Shown here: piece by piece, positions 37,942 to 49,445 of the stretch | Position numbering within the stretch: the first letter of the stretch is position 1 | Layout of the letters: each line of letters opens with the position of its first letter | Origin: Diphasiastrum complanatum | Taxonomy: Eukaryota > Streptophyta > Lycopodiopsida > Lycopodiales > Lycopodiaceae | Length of the DNA: 64,000 nucleotides | Direction: 5' to 3' | NCBI GenBank assembly: GCA_029204225.1 | Contig: CM055111.1 | Location: 25,169,874-25,233,873, forward strand | Notes under the pieces: generated by a model | Databases searched by the model: none | What the model was told of the DNA's origin: nothing | What the model saw: the letters and a program-made list of their open reading frames with translations, nothing else | Translations under genes and position numbers: made by a program

Positions 37942-38608
37942 TGTTAGAATTAAGCAATTTTCACATGGTTTTTGATGTATTTTGACATCTATGTGGATCC
38001 ACACGTGTGAGTACCTGTCCACACGTGTAAAATGACACTTGTAATATTCAGATCCATTTTGATTAGCTTTCATTTGAGTCTAATATGACATCTCCTAAAT
38101 TATAGGAGTTAGGTTCTAGATTGTAGGAATCTAGAAGGTCAACACAAACCACCAATGGATGATGTGGCAAACTTGATATATCTTATCCAAAGTGGATATG
38201 GATGAGTACAATGAGCTTTCCCACACGTGCTGGATGCAGCTTAGAGAGAGAGTATTGTGATTTTGTACTTGATCCATGATGGATCCATTATTGAGCTAAT
38301 GATGAGAAATCTTGGTTTGTGAAGCAATCTTTGTGTTTTGACTCTCTTAAGCACTTTCTTTGTGGATGAATGCTTAGTTAATGATAAGTAAACTATTTCT
38401 CTATTATCAGGCCGTACGGTAGCTATACTTCACACGTGTGAAGCCGTGGATCATCTTTTTTTATTGTTCTTGCTTGGAATCACAAAGATTGTCAAGTAGA
38501 AGCTAGATTTGGAAGCTAGTCTTGATATAGATCAAGATCCCAAGCTACCAATCACTCTTTGTGATCATTTTTAGATCAATTTCAGTCCTTAAACTCTGAA
38601 GTTTGACA
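37942..38608 (+). repeat. Left LTR of family C
   Basis: It contains GGATCCACACGTGTGAG near 37995-38012, a second CCACACGTGT near 38029-38038 and the 14-bp palindrome TTCACACGTGTGAA at 38429-38442. Confidence 0.95.
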
Positions 38609-38959
38609 TGGTATCAGAGCCAAGTCAAAGAGCTTAGTTGATGATCCAAAAGTCTTTATTTTGGTGAAAGCATTGGTGCTAGATTCACTTTGAAGGAGGG
38701 CGACCTTTTCTAGTAGTTTACTTGTGATGTTGAGGTTCAGATTAGTGTGTAAAGTTCAGATGTACTTCTCACAAGTGTGAGAGGCTGCTGGAGTTGTACT
38801 TTCACCAAAGTGTTTTTTCAATATTTGAGCTTCAAACAAGTTGTGTAGAGTGAAACTAGTGATGTGCTTATGAAAAAACATTGTTTCCATTAGAGATTTG
38901 ATGAGTGAATGGTGTTAGAATCTTATTAAACCTACAACACACTATATAGGAGACTTGTA

Positions 38960-39619
38960 GGCTCTTTGATCTATCTTACTATAACTAGACCTGATATAAG
39001 TTACAGTGTAGGCAAACTAAGCCAATCTATGCAAAATCCATTGGTTTGTCATTGGAAAAATGCAAAAAGTTTGTTGAGGTACATCTCGGCCACCAAGAAC
39101 TTTGGCATTTTATATGAAGGATCTAATCTTGCCTTAAGGGCATATTCGGATGCTGATTTTGCAGGTGATAAGGTGGATAGGAGGTCCACAAGTGCTTTTG
39201 CCACCTTCCTTAGCAATGGCATAGTGTCTTGGCTTTCCAAAAAGCAAGATACTTTTTCTCTATCTTCAACCGAATCGGAATACAAGGCACCAACATCCAC
39301 AACAAAGGAGATCCTATGGTTGAAGAGGCTTTTGGTGGAATTGCAAGTCATGGAGGCCAAGGAGCAGCCAACAATATTTTGTGACAACCAATCAAGCCAA
39401 GCATTAGCAACCAATCCCACATTCCATGCAATGAGCAAGCACATAGAGATTGCTCACCACTTTGTGAGGGAAAAGGTTCAAGCAAAGGAGATCAAGCTAC
39501 ATCATGTGTCTTTTTCAGATTGCCTTGTTGATATACTCACTAAAGCCTTGCCAAAGGCTTCATTTATCAAGTTAAGATCAGCCTTAGGAGTTGTGATGTA
39601 CTATAGTTGTATCATGTAA
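38960..39619 (+). pseudogene. Copia RNase H (open frame) in family C
   Basis: A frame of about 217 codons reads IYLTITRPDISYSVGKLSQS, YSDADFAGDKVDRRSTSAFA, IVSWLSKKQDTFSLSSTESE, YKAPTSTTKEILWLKRLLVE, IFCDNQSSQALATNPTFHAM and VDILTKALP. The aspartates and glutamate expected in Ty1-type RNase H are present. There is no ATG at the upstream end and no RT, so it is probably not translated alone. Confidence 0.9.
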
Positions 39620-39633
39620 AAATTGAGGAGGAG

Positions 39634-40300
39634 TGTTAGAATTAAGGAATTTTCACATGGGTTTTGATGTATTTTGACATCTATGTGGATCCACACGTGT
39701 GAGTACATGTCCACACGTGTGAAATGACACTTGTAATATTCAGATCCATTTTGATTAGCTTTCATTTGAGTCTAATATGACATCTCCTAGATTATAGGAG
39801 TTAGGTCCTAGATTATAGAAATCTAGAAGGTCAACACAAACCACCAATGGATGATGTAGCAAACTTGATAGATCTTATCCAAAGTGGATATGGATGAGTA
39901 CAATGAGCTGTCCCACATGTGCTGGATGTAGCTTAGAGAGAGAGTATTGTGATTTTGTACTTGATGCATGATGGATCCATTATTGAGCTAATGATGAGAA
40001 ATCTTGGTTTGTGAAGCAATCTTTGTGTTTTGACTCTCTTAAGCACTTTCTTTGTGGATGAATGCTTAGTAAATGATAAGTAAACTATTTCTCTGTTATC
40101 AGGCCGTATAGTAGCTGTACTTCACACGTGTGAAGCCGTGGATCATCTTTTTTTATTGTTCTTGCTTGGAATCACAAAGATTGCCAAGTAGAAGCTAGAT
40201 TTGGAAGCTAGTCTTGATATAGATCAAGATCCCAATCTACCAATCACTCTTTGTGATCATTTGTAGATCAATTTCAGTCCTTAAACTCTAAAATTTGACA
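39634..40300 (+). repeat. Right LTR of family C
   Basis: Same length as the left LTR, with the palindrome TTCACACGTGTGAA at 40121-40134. It is followed at once by TGACA and the resumed family A RNase H. Confidence 0.95.
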
Positions 40301-40305
40301 TGACA

Positions 40306-40500
40306 AAGGATCATGTGTTTCATTCAAGGACAAAGCACATCGCAATCAAGTATCACTTGATAAGGGGTCTGATCGGGAAGAAGATGCTGTAGACTATCTT
40401 CATTGGAACAAAGGATATGGTGGCTGACATTTTTACAAAGGCCTTCGACAAAGGTCTGTTCGAGAAACAGAGTAGTCTTGGAGTCATCAAGCTACCAAAT
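40306..40500 (+). pseudogene. Family A copy 3, second part: RNase H end
   Basis: Continues from 37936: aligned to copy 1 (CATCTGACAAAGGATCC), the sequence picks up as AAGGATCATGTGTTTCATTC and ends in the VADIFTKAFDKGLFEK tail near 40460. About 28 bp including the polypurine tract and LTR start, present in copies 1 and 2, is missing at 40497. Confidence 0.88.
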
Positions 40501-40975
40501 GTTTCCACTATCAAAGCTTTGCTAGCTTTTAGCCCTCAGCCTGACAAAAAGACATGAAGCAAAAATGTTCACAAACATCACGAAAAGACACGAAGCGAAA
40601 ATGTTCGCGAACACCCTGACGAAAAGACCCGAATGCGAAAAGTTCGTGAAAGAAAAAACTTTCATAATACAGCAAGAGAAAGTCAGACGACGCGAAAGTC
40701 AAACAGCTCAAAGTGACAAGAAAATCTTCGTGACACTTTACGACCTTCACGCTCCAAAGGATCAGGAAGATCATGCAAGTACCAAGAAGTAAAAAAACTT
40801 CTGATTTGATATGATGACATCAACGGAAGAGTGTTAGGACGTGCCTAACCTACCTCTCTTGTAATCCATGATTAGTTATAGATAGTTTAGTCTATCTAAT
40901 CTGGTGTGCTACTCTGAATGTATAAGATACATACAGTAGGAGATATATACACACAAGAATAGAGACTCGCTTTAG
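40501..40975 (+). mobile_element. Family A copy 3 LTR (start lost)
   Basis: Aligned with copies 1 and 2 from CTATCAAAGCTTTGCTAGC onward, with the same GAAAAGACACGAAGCG motifs. It lacks the terminal TGAAGAAAC. The end near 40975 is approximate. Confidence 0.7.
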
Positions 40976-41035
40976 CAATATCTATATCAGAGCTTTGAAT
41001 AAACATTACAGTCAACTGAATTATTTGCAAATCCC

Positions 41036-43070
41036 AATTAAATGAGATAAGAGTTGATTCTATCAAACCATGCTCTTGTAGCCTGTTTTAGACCATGGAT
41101 TGCTTTGTGCAGCTTGCACACTTTGTGCTCTTGGCCTTTGACTTCGAATCCTTCCAGTTGGAAGGTGTACAGCTCATCTTCGACATTGCCATTGAGAAAT
41201 GTTGTCTTGACATCCATTTGGTGCATTTTGAGGTCTTCCGTGGATGCTAACACAATCAGAGTCCTGATTGACTGCATCTTGACGACATTGAAAATTTCCT
41301 GATAATCCACTCCTTGGACTTGAGTGAATCCTTTAGCCACCAGTCGTGCTTTCCATTTAGCAATGGAACATCAGAATTGATCTTCTTCTTGAAGATCCAC
41401 TTGTTGTCGATAACTCTCTTGTGAGTGGGGGAGTCGACCAGTGTCCAGGTCTGATTTGTCAAAAGTGAGTTGTACTCGGTTTTAATAGCTTCTTGCCACT
41501 TCACAACATTCTTGGAGTTAATTGCTTCGGCTAGGCTCTCTAGTTCTTCTGATGAGGTCCAGAATGATTGAGGTGCATACCTCTAAGGAACTATCTGAGT
41601 CCACGTGGGTCTGTGGACGTTTGGTATGCGATGATGCTTCTTCCTCCAGATCTACTCGAGCTAGTTTGGTCTGGTCTGATGGCAGGTATTGTCAGCTGCT
41701 CGGCTTCTATAGCTGTAGTTGCAGGTTCTGTAGAAGGAACATCAATGTTGGAAGAATCCATGCTACGTAGAATAGGATGAAATGACATGGCATCGTTTAT
41801 CGATGGTTGTTTGAAATCATAGTATGTATGTTCTTGAAATATTACATCCCTAGAGACAAATACTACATTGGTGGATGGATCATAAACTTTATAAGCTTTA
41901 TGTTCATTAGGATAGCCAATGAAAATACATTTATTTGTCCTATGATCCTGCTTCTTCCTAAGCTATTTAGGAATGTGAACAAAACATATACAACCAAAGA
42001 TTTGTAAGTGGTTGACGCTAGGCTTGTGCCCATGCCAAACTTCATAAGGAGTTTTGTTGTTGACGACTTTGGTGTTGGATTTGTTCTACACGTGACAGGC
42101 TGTGGCAGTAGCTTCTGCCCAAAACTTCACAAGTAGGTGTGCTTGATGTAGCATGGATTTGGCTAAGTTGAGAAGAGTTCGATTCTTCTTTTCTACAATC
42201 TCGTTCTGTTGAGGTGAATAGGAAGTGGTGAACTATTTTCTAATACCATGTTCAGCCATGTAGTCAGACATCTCGTTACAGATGTATTCGAACCCACCAT
42301 CAATTTGAAGTGCCTTCACTTTTGTAGACGTTTGTGTCTCAGCCATGGCCTTGAATCTCTTGAAGCATTCAAAGGCTTTAGATTTGTGCTTAATGAACAT
42401 GATTGTAGACCATCTAGAATAATCATCTATGAAAGTGATAAAATAGATTGCATCTCCTAATGACGGAGTTGGCATTGGACCACATAGATTGCTATGTACA
42501 AGATCCAATATGTGCGTTGTTTTGATGGAATGTGATTTTGGAAACTTGCTTCTATAGTGCTTCCCATAGATGCATGATTCACAAAAGAAAGATTTCCAAT
42601 CTAATGAAAAAGAGAAATTCAGTCCATCAACTAAACTATTACAATGCATATAAGAAAGTGATCTTGTATCCACGTGTCCTACATCATGAGTCTCATAGAG
42701 ACTTGATAACAAGTCCAGTGTTTCCTTAGAGATTTTGCACGTAGTAACATGAGATATTTGGGAGTCGGCGGCCAGATTGAGTGTGATACATGCTAAGGCC
42801 TTCTGACCTTTTATCCTCCAGGCCTTTGCTTGATCACCATCTTTTGATTTCAGGTCTGTACCTTCTACTACATCCCAAAGATCTCTATCTATCAACATCA
42901 TTCTAAGTTTTAACTTCTAAATGTAGAAGTTAGAACCATTGAACTTGTCAATGACTCTAGCTTCACTGAGTGATGAAGATGAAGAGCTACCTATATGAGA
43001 CATGATAACAGTATACATATAGAACAAACTTAATTTCTTGGTTTATTTAAGCTACGCTCTGATACCAATC
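41036..43070 (-). pseudogene. Copia family B element, internal part (gag fused to integrase, RT)
   Basis: Read leftward from the PBS: gag start (from about 43000; ATG 42901, RDLWDVVEGTDLKSKDGD), gag helix ending LLSSLYETHDVGHVDT, then without a stop pre-integrase and integrase (FCESCIYGKHYRSKFP, HSNLCGPMPTPSLGDAIYF, YSRWSTIMFIKHKSKAFE, ALQIDGGFEYICNEM). Gag C-terminus, zinc knuckle and protease are deleted but the frame is kept for 222 codons. Integrase C-terminus (about 41800-42230) and RT (TWTLVDSPTHKRVIDNKWIF, AKGFTQVQGVDYQEIF, MDVKTTFLNGNVEDELY, HGLKQATRAWFDR) follow with shifts. It is cut before YVDD. Confidence 0.88.
43055..43066 (-). other. Copia primer binding site of family B
   Basis: CGCTCTGATACCA on the plus strand, four bases inside the LTR. 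Confidence 0.85.
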
Positions 43071-43476
43071 TGATGGGGCAAGGGAGATAGGAAGAACGAG
43101 AACGGAGAAGAGAGCATGAATATTGCGGAACAACTCTCCAGTTCTAATCGACTGCTAGGTGCAAAAACAGTCTAATAGACAACTTATGCTAAAGATAATC
43201 ACAGCCTTGTGCATTTAGATTGCCCAACAGGATCTTAAAGATTAATTCATACTCTAAAAACAAGAGTACAGTCCACCTAAGAGATTGGAGATGGTTTGTG
43301 TGTGGTACTACTGAAATCAGATTCAATGTGAAGTATAGTTCCGAAATAAATGGAGGAGCAGTATGATATCGCGAGTTCCTTAGGCGTCAAAGACAGCCAT
43401 CGTCTGATCAGAAACTGAGGAGTCATAGACGTTCGTGTTCTGATCAGATTGAGTAAACAAGCACGATCAAACATCA
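43071..43476 (-). mobile_element. 5' LTR of family B
   Basis: TGATGGGG at 43071 pairs with AACATCA ending 43476 (406 bp). Its close copy is at 34890-35283. Confidence 0.88.
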
Positions 43477-43525
43477 ATGAAAGTGCAACGTTCCTTGTTT
43501 ATTTTAGACGACCTTCGGGATTTTC

Positions 43526-43680
43526 TCTCTCTTCGCTTTTTTTGCAAAAAGCCGAAGGTGCCCTTAAACATGCGAAGATGTCTTTAAAATAGTTTAACTC
43601 ATGAAAATAGATGACCTTCGGGAATTTTCTGTCTCTTCGCATTTTTCGAAAAAATGCGAAAAAGCCGAAGATGTTAAAAG
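43526..43680. repeat. Paired hairpin-forming repeat
   Basis: Two similar blocks begin GACCTTCGGG/TGACCTTCGGG and end GCCGAAGGTG/GCCGAAGATG. The second contains a perfect 11-bp stem with a 3-base loop, TTCGCATTTTT-CGA-AAAAATGCGAA, at 43636-43660. Not part of an LTR I can define. Confidence 0.7.
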
Positions 43681-44059
43681 TAGTTAAACTTATGAACTGC
43701 ACAAGTTAAACTTTTGAACTATGCAAGTGTCGCATTTTGAGGAAATGCAAAAAAGCCCATAGTGTATTTTTGTAGACTGTCGAAAAAGTAATGTAATTTT
43801 GCAGACTTGTTCTAAATGCTAATTTCGTGGAAGTTGTTGAAGATGGCCAAGTCTTCAATGACTTCGAGTTATTGAACTTAACATCTGAAATTGAATTTAT
43901 GATAGGATTGGTTACCCTTTGCTGGAGATCAGCCGGAAGCCCATTGTAGACGTTCTTCAAATAAATTGTTTGTCTAAGTTTGTGATTCCTACAAGTATCA
44001 GATGAGCAGACGCAGAATCAAAGTTGGTTTCACCTGACCCTAGATCAATGATCAATAAA
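43681..44059. other. No gene recognised
   Basis: A minus frame (43706-43960, starting MKNVYNGLPADLQQR) has no family I know. Nothing else seen. Confidence 0.35.
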
Positions 44060-44697
44060 TATGCAAGAGAATCATGAAATAGAAATTAGTCATTTACCAA
44101 GGAGACAATCGTGGGCTTAATTTCCAACATGAAGATCCAAGCTCATCTACTTTCAACGAACAACATATCAATAGCGAATCTGAAGATGATGATGTTGCAG
44201 TTCAACAACTATAGTATGATGAAAATGAGCAACTTCCTCTATTCCCCAGAAGATCATGAAGAACTAGCAGACCACCTATCAAGTATATCGACGAGTCTGT
44301 AACCTACCTTGTTCACGAGCCGACGACTGTCGAAGAGGCACTTAGTCAACAACCCGATTTTGATCTTTGAAAAGAAGCTATGGATAAAGAACATTCATCT
44401 CTTATCAAGAACCGTACATGGACGATTGTCGACGATTGTCGAATTACCTGCCAACAAAAACATAGTTGATTGAAAATGGATTTTCAAAGTCAAGTACAAA
44501 GCAGACGGAAGCATCGACAAAAGAAAAGCCTGACTTGTCACTAGAGGATTTTCTCAGGTATACAACGTCAATTATATTGAGACCTTAAGTCCAATAGTTA
44601 AGCATTCTTCTATTCAACTTTTATTATTGTTTGCTGCTGCAGTAGATTTGGAAATACATCGAATGGATGTATAGACAACATATCACAATGGAGTTAT
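44060..44697 (+). pseudogene. Copia linker and RT start fragment
   Basis: Reading with shifts: YIDESVTYLVHEPTTVEEAL, KEAMDKEHSSLIKNRTWTIV, WIFKVKYKADGSIDK, RGFSQVYNVNYIETLSPIVK and a decayed DVQTTYHNG. It is cut at 44697 by an LTR. A close relative lies at 62290-62765, also cut by an LTR. Confidence 0.75.
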
Positions 44698-45342
44698 TGT
44701 GAAACATTCAACAACTTTGATCATATTTGTTATATTTCCATATTTGACAAATTGAGGCCAACTTTGTTTTAGACTTAGAGTTTGACGTTTCAAAGTTCAT
44801 TAGTCTAGATTTCATTTGAATAAACACTTTTTGAAAGTGTGGGAAAGTTAGAAGACATGTTTGAGTAGATTCAAATTTGAAAGTTAGATAGTTTGAATCT
44901 AGACCCAAAAGTAGTAGGGCTAGCATTTTGGAGGGAAAGCCAAGTGGCCAAATAGGGTTTGGACCTGTTATAAAAGGATGTGACTCATGGAGAGACATAT
45001 CTTCTCTCTTCTCTATCTCATTTCATGCTTATACATGGTTCTCACGGGTTCTACTATCCATTGGTGCACTATACTTGTGATCGCATGCAATTCTGTGTAG
45101 AACGATCTGTATTTGTTATTTTTGGATCCACACGTGTGAAATACAGTAGCTTGCTAGTTTCGTACGGACAACAACAGTACTTTATCATTTGATTCATATT
45201 TGATCAAGTTCTATAAGAGTTTGCATCTCATTTTGTGTGTAGATGTTGATTTTTCTACATTGGTGAGATTGGTAGAGTATCTTCTTTTGTAACCCAAGAT
45301 CTTTTTATGGATTGGATCATAAATGATCTGAAATCCTTCACA
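44698..45342 (+). mobile_element. 5' LTR of Copia family E
   Basis: TGTGAA at 44698 pairs with TTCACA ending 45342, followed by the PBS. TATAAAAG at 44969-44976 is a convincing promoter element. CACACGTGTG lies at 45129-45138, downstream of the TATA box and so probably in the transcribed part. Left flank GTTAT would be the target-site duplication. Confidence 0.85.
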
Positions 45343-46101
45343 TGGTATCAAAGCTTGTGTTTCAGATTATGAAGGAGAAAATCATATTTATCAATGATTT
45401 GGTGAAGATATCAAGGCTAGAGCATGCTAGAGAGGATTCTACACCAAAATCGAGTTTTTTGCTTTTGTAGATTGGATCTTTTGTAGATCAAAACCCTATA
45501 CAGGTTCACAAACTTGATCAATTTCAATTTTCGATTTCACATACTAGATTTTTCCAATTTTTAGATCATTGGATCAGCCTAAGTGGTGGCTAATAGATCG
45601 CATATCAAATTTTCAACATTTGCATGTAGATTTGGAATAGTCATTTTTTTTGTGATTTTGTCAAAACCCTAGTTTTGATTGTATCTCTAGATAATGAGGT
45701 TGCTGTACTTTATTTGAGTGTGTTTCAATCTTAGGAAGTCGCAAAAGTCATTAGATTGAGGATAGATCATAGGTTGATCAAGATTCCATGATTCTATGTG
45801 CTGATTTGCTTGGTATACGTGCTAGAAGAGAATTTTTGAGATAGTTTCAAATCTTTGTGATTTCTTTTGAAAACATTTGTTGTTGTTCAAAGGAGTGCTT
45901 TGTGCATTGAAACATGTTGAAAAAGAAGATCAGGTCATTGCTACATGGCAACCTCAATTGGAGTCATGCTGGAAGCCAATGATAGGCTTACCTCAAGTAA
46001 CTATTCATTGTAAGTGAGGATGAAATCACTTTCTGAGATGAATGATGTTTTGGATATTGTTGTAGGTTTGGAGGAGAGACCAACAACACAATCAATTTTG
46101 A
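45343..46101 (+). pseudogene. Family E leader and gag start
   Basis: The PBS TGGTATCAAAGC (45343-45354, one change) opens a leader of about 600 bp. Gag begins near 45967 (MLEANDRLTSSNYSL, stop, VRMKSLSEMNDVLDIVVGLE). It matches 30512 closely but is cut near 46096 by an inserted LTR. Confidence 0.75.
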
Positions 46102-46569
46102 TGTTCAACCTATTTTCTCGTGCTCGATCTGACTATATAGATGGAGAGAGAAAGGGTTTAATCTAATTTATGATTACAAGAACGGCTGATTAAGCCCGAT
46201 CTAATGGCATCAGATTGCCTTCAATATCATCCGTGCAAGAGGACATTCTCCTGGTACTTTCTTGATTTCCTTTGTACTTGGAGCATGAAGATCCACCGCC
46301 TTTCGGTCTTCGAGTCTTCTTTGCCTCCGTGTCATGTGCGGCCTTCGGCTTCCCCTTTGAGCTGCTTCGGTCCTTCAACATTTGACCTTCGCCTTCGAGT
46401 CTCCTTCAGTGACATCCAAGCTTCGTTTTTGAGTACCACTCAGTTGAAACAATTATGTGACAGTTATGGACTGGGACGGTCTTCGTCTGTGGGTAGCTTC
46501 CTTGTATTTTTGCAGGCTCTAATTCGAAAGCTAGCAAAGCTTTGTGGCTTAAAACATTTTGTTTCTTCA
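46102..46569 (-). mobile_element. LTR related to family A (solo)
   Basis: On the minus strand it starts TGAAGAAACAAAATG and AAGCTTTGCTAGCTTTC, as in family A LTRs, and ends GGTTGAACA (468 bp). The rest is C-rich with CTTCGG/GCCTTCG motifs and differs from family A. Flanks TTTGA and AAGGA do not match, so this is not a simple insertion. Confidence 0.65.
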
Positions 46570-46599
46570 AAGGAATGGTCACTCACTCGAAGGAAGAGG

Positions 46600-47660
46600 C
46601 TCTTGATAGTATGAGATGAGTTGTCTCTCAGTTGCACAACTCTAGAATCGGCGAATGATTTGTAGTCTTGGAACCAGTCATGGTGGCGAGTCATATGTTG
46701 TGTTGCTCCCGAGTCCAAGTACCATAAATCGATATCCTGTAGTTGGAACTGTAGTTTTCCAACCTTGGTCATCAAGGTTGCTTCATCTTCCTCTTGAGGT
46801 TGGATTGACTAATTGGTAGTTGCAACATTTGCTTATTGTTGGAACTACTTCTTCTTTTCATTATTTTATTTTAGTGTTCAACAATTCTTGATAAGGTGGC
46901 CAGTCCTCTTACAATATTTGCAAAATAGTTTCTGCTTTGGCTAGAATGATGAAGTTTCTGAATTTGATATAGGTTGCATGTTGCTCTTCTTGTCAAGATG
47001 GTATGATTTTGTAGATCTCTTGGATTTAAAATTCTGATTTTTCTTTGATAATAGAGCTTGAGGATCCGATCCTAAGCTGGAGGAAGATCAATTTTGTCTG
47101 ATCTCCTCTTGATGTAGCATCAAAATTACTCTAGTTAAAGTGAGGTGATGATGGGTCAAAATCACCATGATCCAGTTTTTGTAAGCTTTAGGTAGACTCG
47201 ATAATAGTGTCGTTACTGCATCGGAATCTTCAATTACAAAGCCGATTGTAGTCATTTGCTTCATGATATTTTTGAATGTGTTGAGATGGGTCGAAATACT
47301 ATCTACATTAGACATTCTTAATGTGAAGAACTTCTTCCTCAAATGTAACTTGGATGTAACATCCCTGATATCATAGAGGGTTGCTAGGATGTCCCAAGCA
47401 TCCTTAGCAGTCTGAGCAGCTTGAATGTGGCTGATATGAGAGTCTTTAATGTTCAGAGTGATCATGGCAAATTCTTTGCCATCCCTCTGTTTCCATTTGG
47501 TGATGTCAGTTGCATCGACCTTAGGCTTGACCTCTGTGCCATCAATGATGTCCCTTCTTTGGCAAGTAATACGACTTTCATCTTGAACTTCTAGAGATGG
47601 TAGTTCTCTCCATTGAGTTTTTCAATTAGAGAAGAACTAAAAGTTGGATCCATTCTGGTG
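46600..47660 (-). pseudogene. Copia gag and protease start
   Basis: Read leftward: gag (about 47650-47088) with NGENYHLWKFKMK-like start, ISHIQAAQTAKDAWDILATL, KLHLRKKFFTLRMSNVDSIS and LLSSLPKAYKNWIMVILTHH (keeping the Trp lost at 33098); zinc knuckle CKYCKRTGHLIKNC (about 46880-46921); protease LWYLDSGATQHMTRHHDWF with intact DSGA. Frames are broken between the parts. Everything after the protease is missing, where the LTR 46102-46569 begins. Confidence 0.85.
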
Positions 47661-47789
47661 AGGAGAGCGAGATCGCTGGTAGAAACAACGATATCGAAAT
47701 ACTACTAGTTGTGCACTTTCAAAAATGATGTCTTGGTAGAAACAAAACTGACAACCTGCACGAAAACAATGTAGATTACTGAACCATCA

Positions 47790-47801
47790 GCTCTGATACC
47801 A
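47790..47801 (-). other. Copia primer binding site
   Basis: GCTCTGATACCA, reverse complement of TGGTATCAGAGC, next to TGTTCAAAATTGG. Confidence 0.88.
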
Positions 47802-48600
47802 TGTTCAAAATTGGTGGTCTATAAAAAAACGTGCTTTGATACACTATAAAAAATTAGTATCTCAGTCTGAATCAGAATCGATTCAAAGATAGAGGTCCAG
47901 AATTGAAACCTGGACTAGATACTAGTAGCGAAAAAAATACAACAAACGAGTTGTGAATCAGAAGTATGTCAGCGTAGCAGCAAGAATAAAGATGACTTAC
48001 AGTCCCTAACAAATGCACAGATGAACAAATAAGTAGTGTGGACAAAATCTGCACTCTTTGATTAATAAAAAATAGAGTACATGAGCATGAAGCTGTGCAC
48101 GCGTTTGTGAGGCGCAAAACTGATAGAGCTTCAGTCACTAATTGTTTCTAGATCGATTCTGAGATTTAGACTTGAAAATTAGCCTAGAATATTGACTACA
48201 AACTTAGTGATGTTGAAGAGTGCAGACCCTATTATAGATTCACTTGATCAATTTGTTGATGATTGCAGATCAGTGATCAGTACTTGAAAGTATAAGCATG
48301 AATCTGCTTAATTTACTAGAGCCATCCTATAGTAAATATCAGTCGTTATTTATAGTAAATCTATGTACAAAGTACGTTGACTGTCAATGTCGCCCTTCTG
48401 ATCACGACGTAGGTCAAAAATGACTGATAGTATCGAATTTTGCCTTGCATAGAATTTTATTAGATCTGACTCGATCCGATCCAGGATCAAAAAAAGGCTA
48501 CTCGGATTTGAGTCAATCCGGGATCGAAAAATTCCACTAGAAAATAGATGGGCCCAAACAGGGCCCTATAAGAAATGCCATGTAGGAGAGAGAAAAATAA
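47802..48600 (-). mobile_element. 5' LTR of the minus-strand gag-protease element (outer end unresolved)
   Basis: It starts TGTTCAAAATTGG beside the PBS. No second copy or matched terminus was found, so 48600 is only a composition-based limit. Confidence 0.45.
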
Positions 48601-48755
48601 AAATAAAGTAATTAAAATATCATGCTATAACTTGTTTATTCATTTGCCAGTAGTACTTTCTATGAAAATAAATCTACTTGATTTTAGTCACATCAAACAT
48701 CACCGGTGCTTAGTAATCACAATTAAAGTACAATTTTCAAAATGCTGAAATATTC

Positions 48756-49445
48756 TGTGAAAAATTGCCTATGTTGGCAAATCTCGCCATGTAGAACTTT
48801 GTAAATATTGTGTATAATTGGGTTCCACACATGTAAGGCCAAGATGCCACGTGGCAAATCACTCCTAATGTAGGTTAGTTCAAGTCCATAGGGTTGGTCA
48901 TGTCATTTTGGTAATGATTCCTAGTTTATAAGACCTAAATCCTAGATTTAAGGTGAAAAATTGACCAACTAGCTATCTACCAAGCATGACTCTAGGAAAT
49001 AGACTAGGGTTTCATTTTAGGGCAAGGAGAGTGAGTTGACTTCCTTATTACATGCTGGAAATCCACCTAAATTCAAGTAGGAAGTCGAATTTGCTATGTA
49101 TTCCAAGCTCCCATAGTGAGAATATAGGAAAATTTTGGAGCTCATTGGCAATCTCAAGCTAGTTCACTATGTACATTGAGTTTTTGTGATCCAAATGAAA
49201 CCAAATCAATTTCTACTTGTTTCTCAGGTTGAAGGCCGTACTATAGCGTGTAGTACACACGTGTCGACTTGAATTTGGATCTTTGATCTTGTTTATTGAT
49301 TATCCATACTTGTTATGTGTCAAATTGCTAATCTAGTTCAAGATTTATTGTCTAGTTCTTTGATGCATTGTTAAACAAGTACATAATCACTCTTGTGGAT
49401 CTTCCAAAATCCATTTTTTGGTCCTTAGAATACTATACTTTCACA
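48756..49445 (+). mobile_element. 5' LTR of Copia family F
   Basis: TGTGAAAAATTGCC at 48756 pairs with CTTTCACA ending 49445 (690 bp). It includes GGCCGTACTATAGC followed by ACACACGTGT (about 49238-49264), a block also seen in family C as GGCCGTACGGTAGC with TTCACACGTGTGAA. The PBS after it is degenerate (TGGTATCAAATCC). Confidence 0.8.

Larger units (their letters stand above)
37942..40300 (+). mobile_element. Copia family C element, internally deleted, with both LTRs
   Basis: Two 667-bp LTRs (37942-38608 and 39634-40300) start TGTTAGAATTAAG and end TTTGACA. PBS TGGTATCAGAGC lies at 38609-38620 and the polypurine tract AATTGAGGAGGAG at 39621-39633. The target-site duplication TGACA is perfect. 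By eye about two dozen substitutions separate the LTRs (about 3.5%), so insertion is recent compared with most elements here. The interior is only about 1 kb: leader, then a near-complete RNase H; gag, protease, integrase and most of RT are gone. The element is inserted in the RNase H of family A copy 3. Confidence 0.95.

Noticed and set aside
43706-43960. Minus-strand ORF starting MKNVYNGLPADLQQR
   Set aside because: Looks protein-like for a few residues only; no family or supporting context.
46102-46569. This LTR as the 3' partner of the LTR at 47802
   Set aside because: After the shared TGTTCAA start the sequences differ, and one resembles family A instead.
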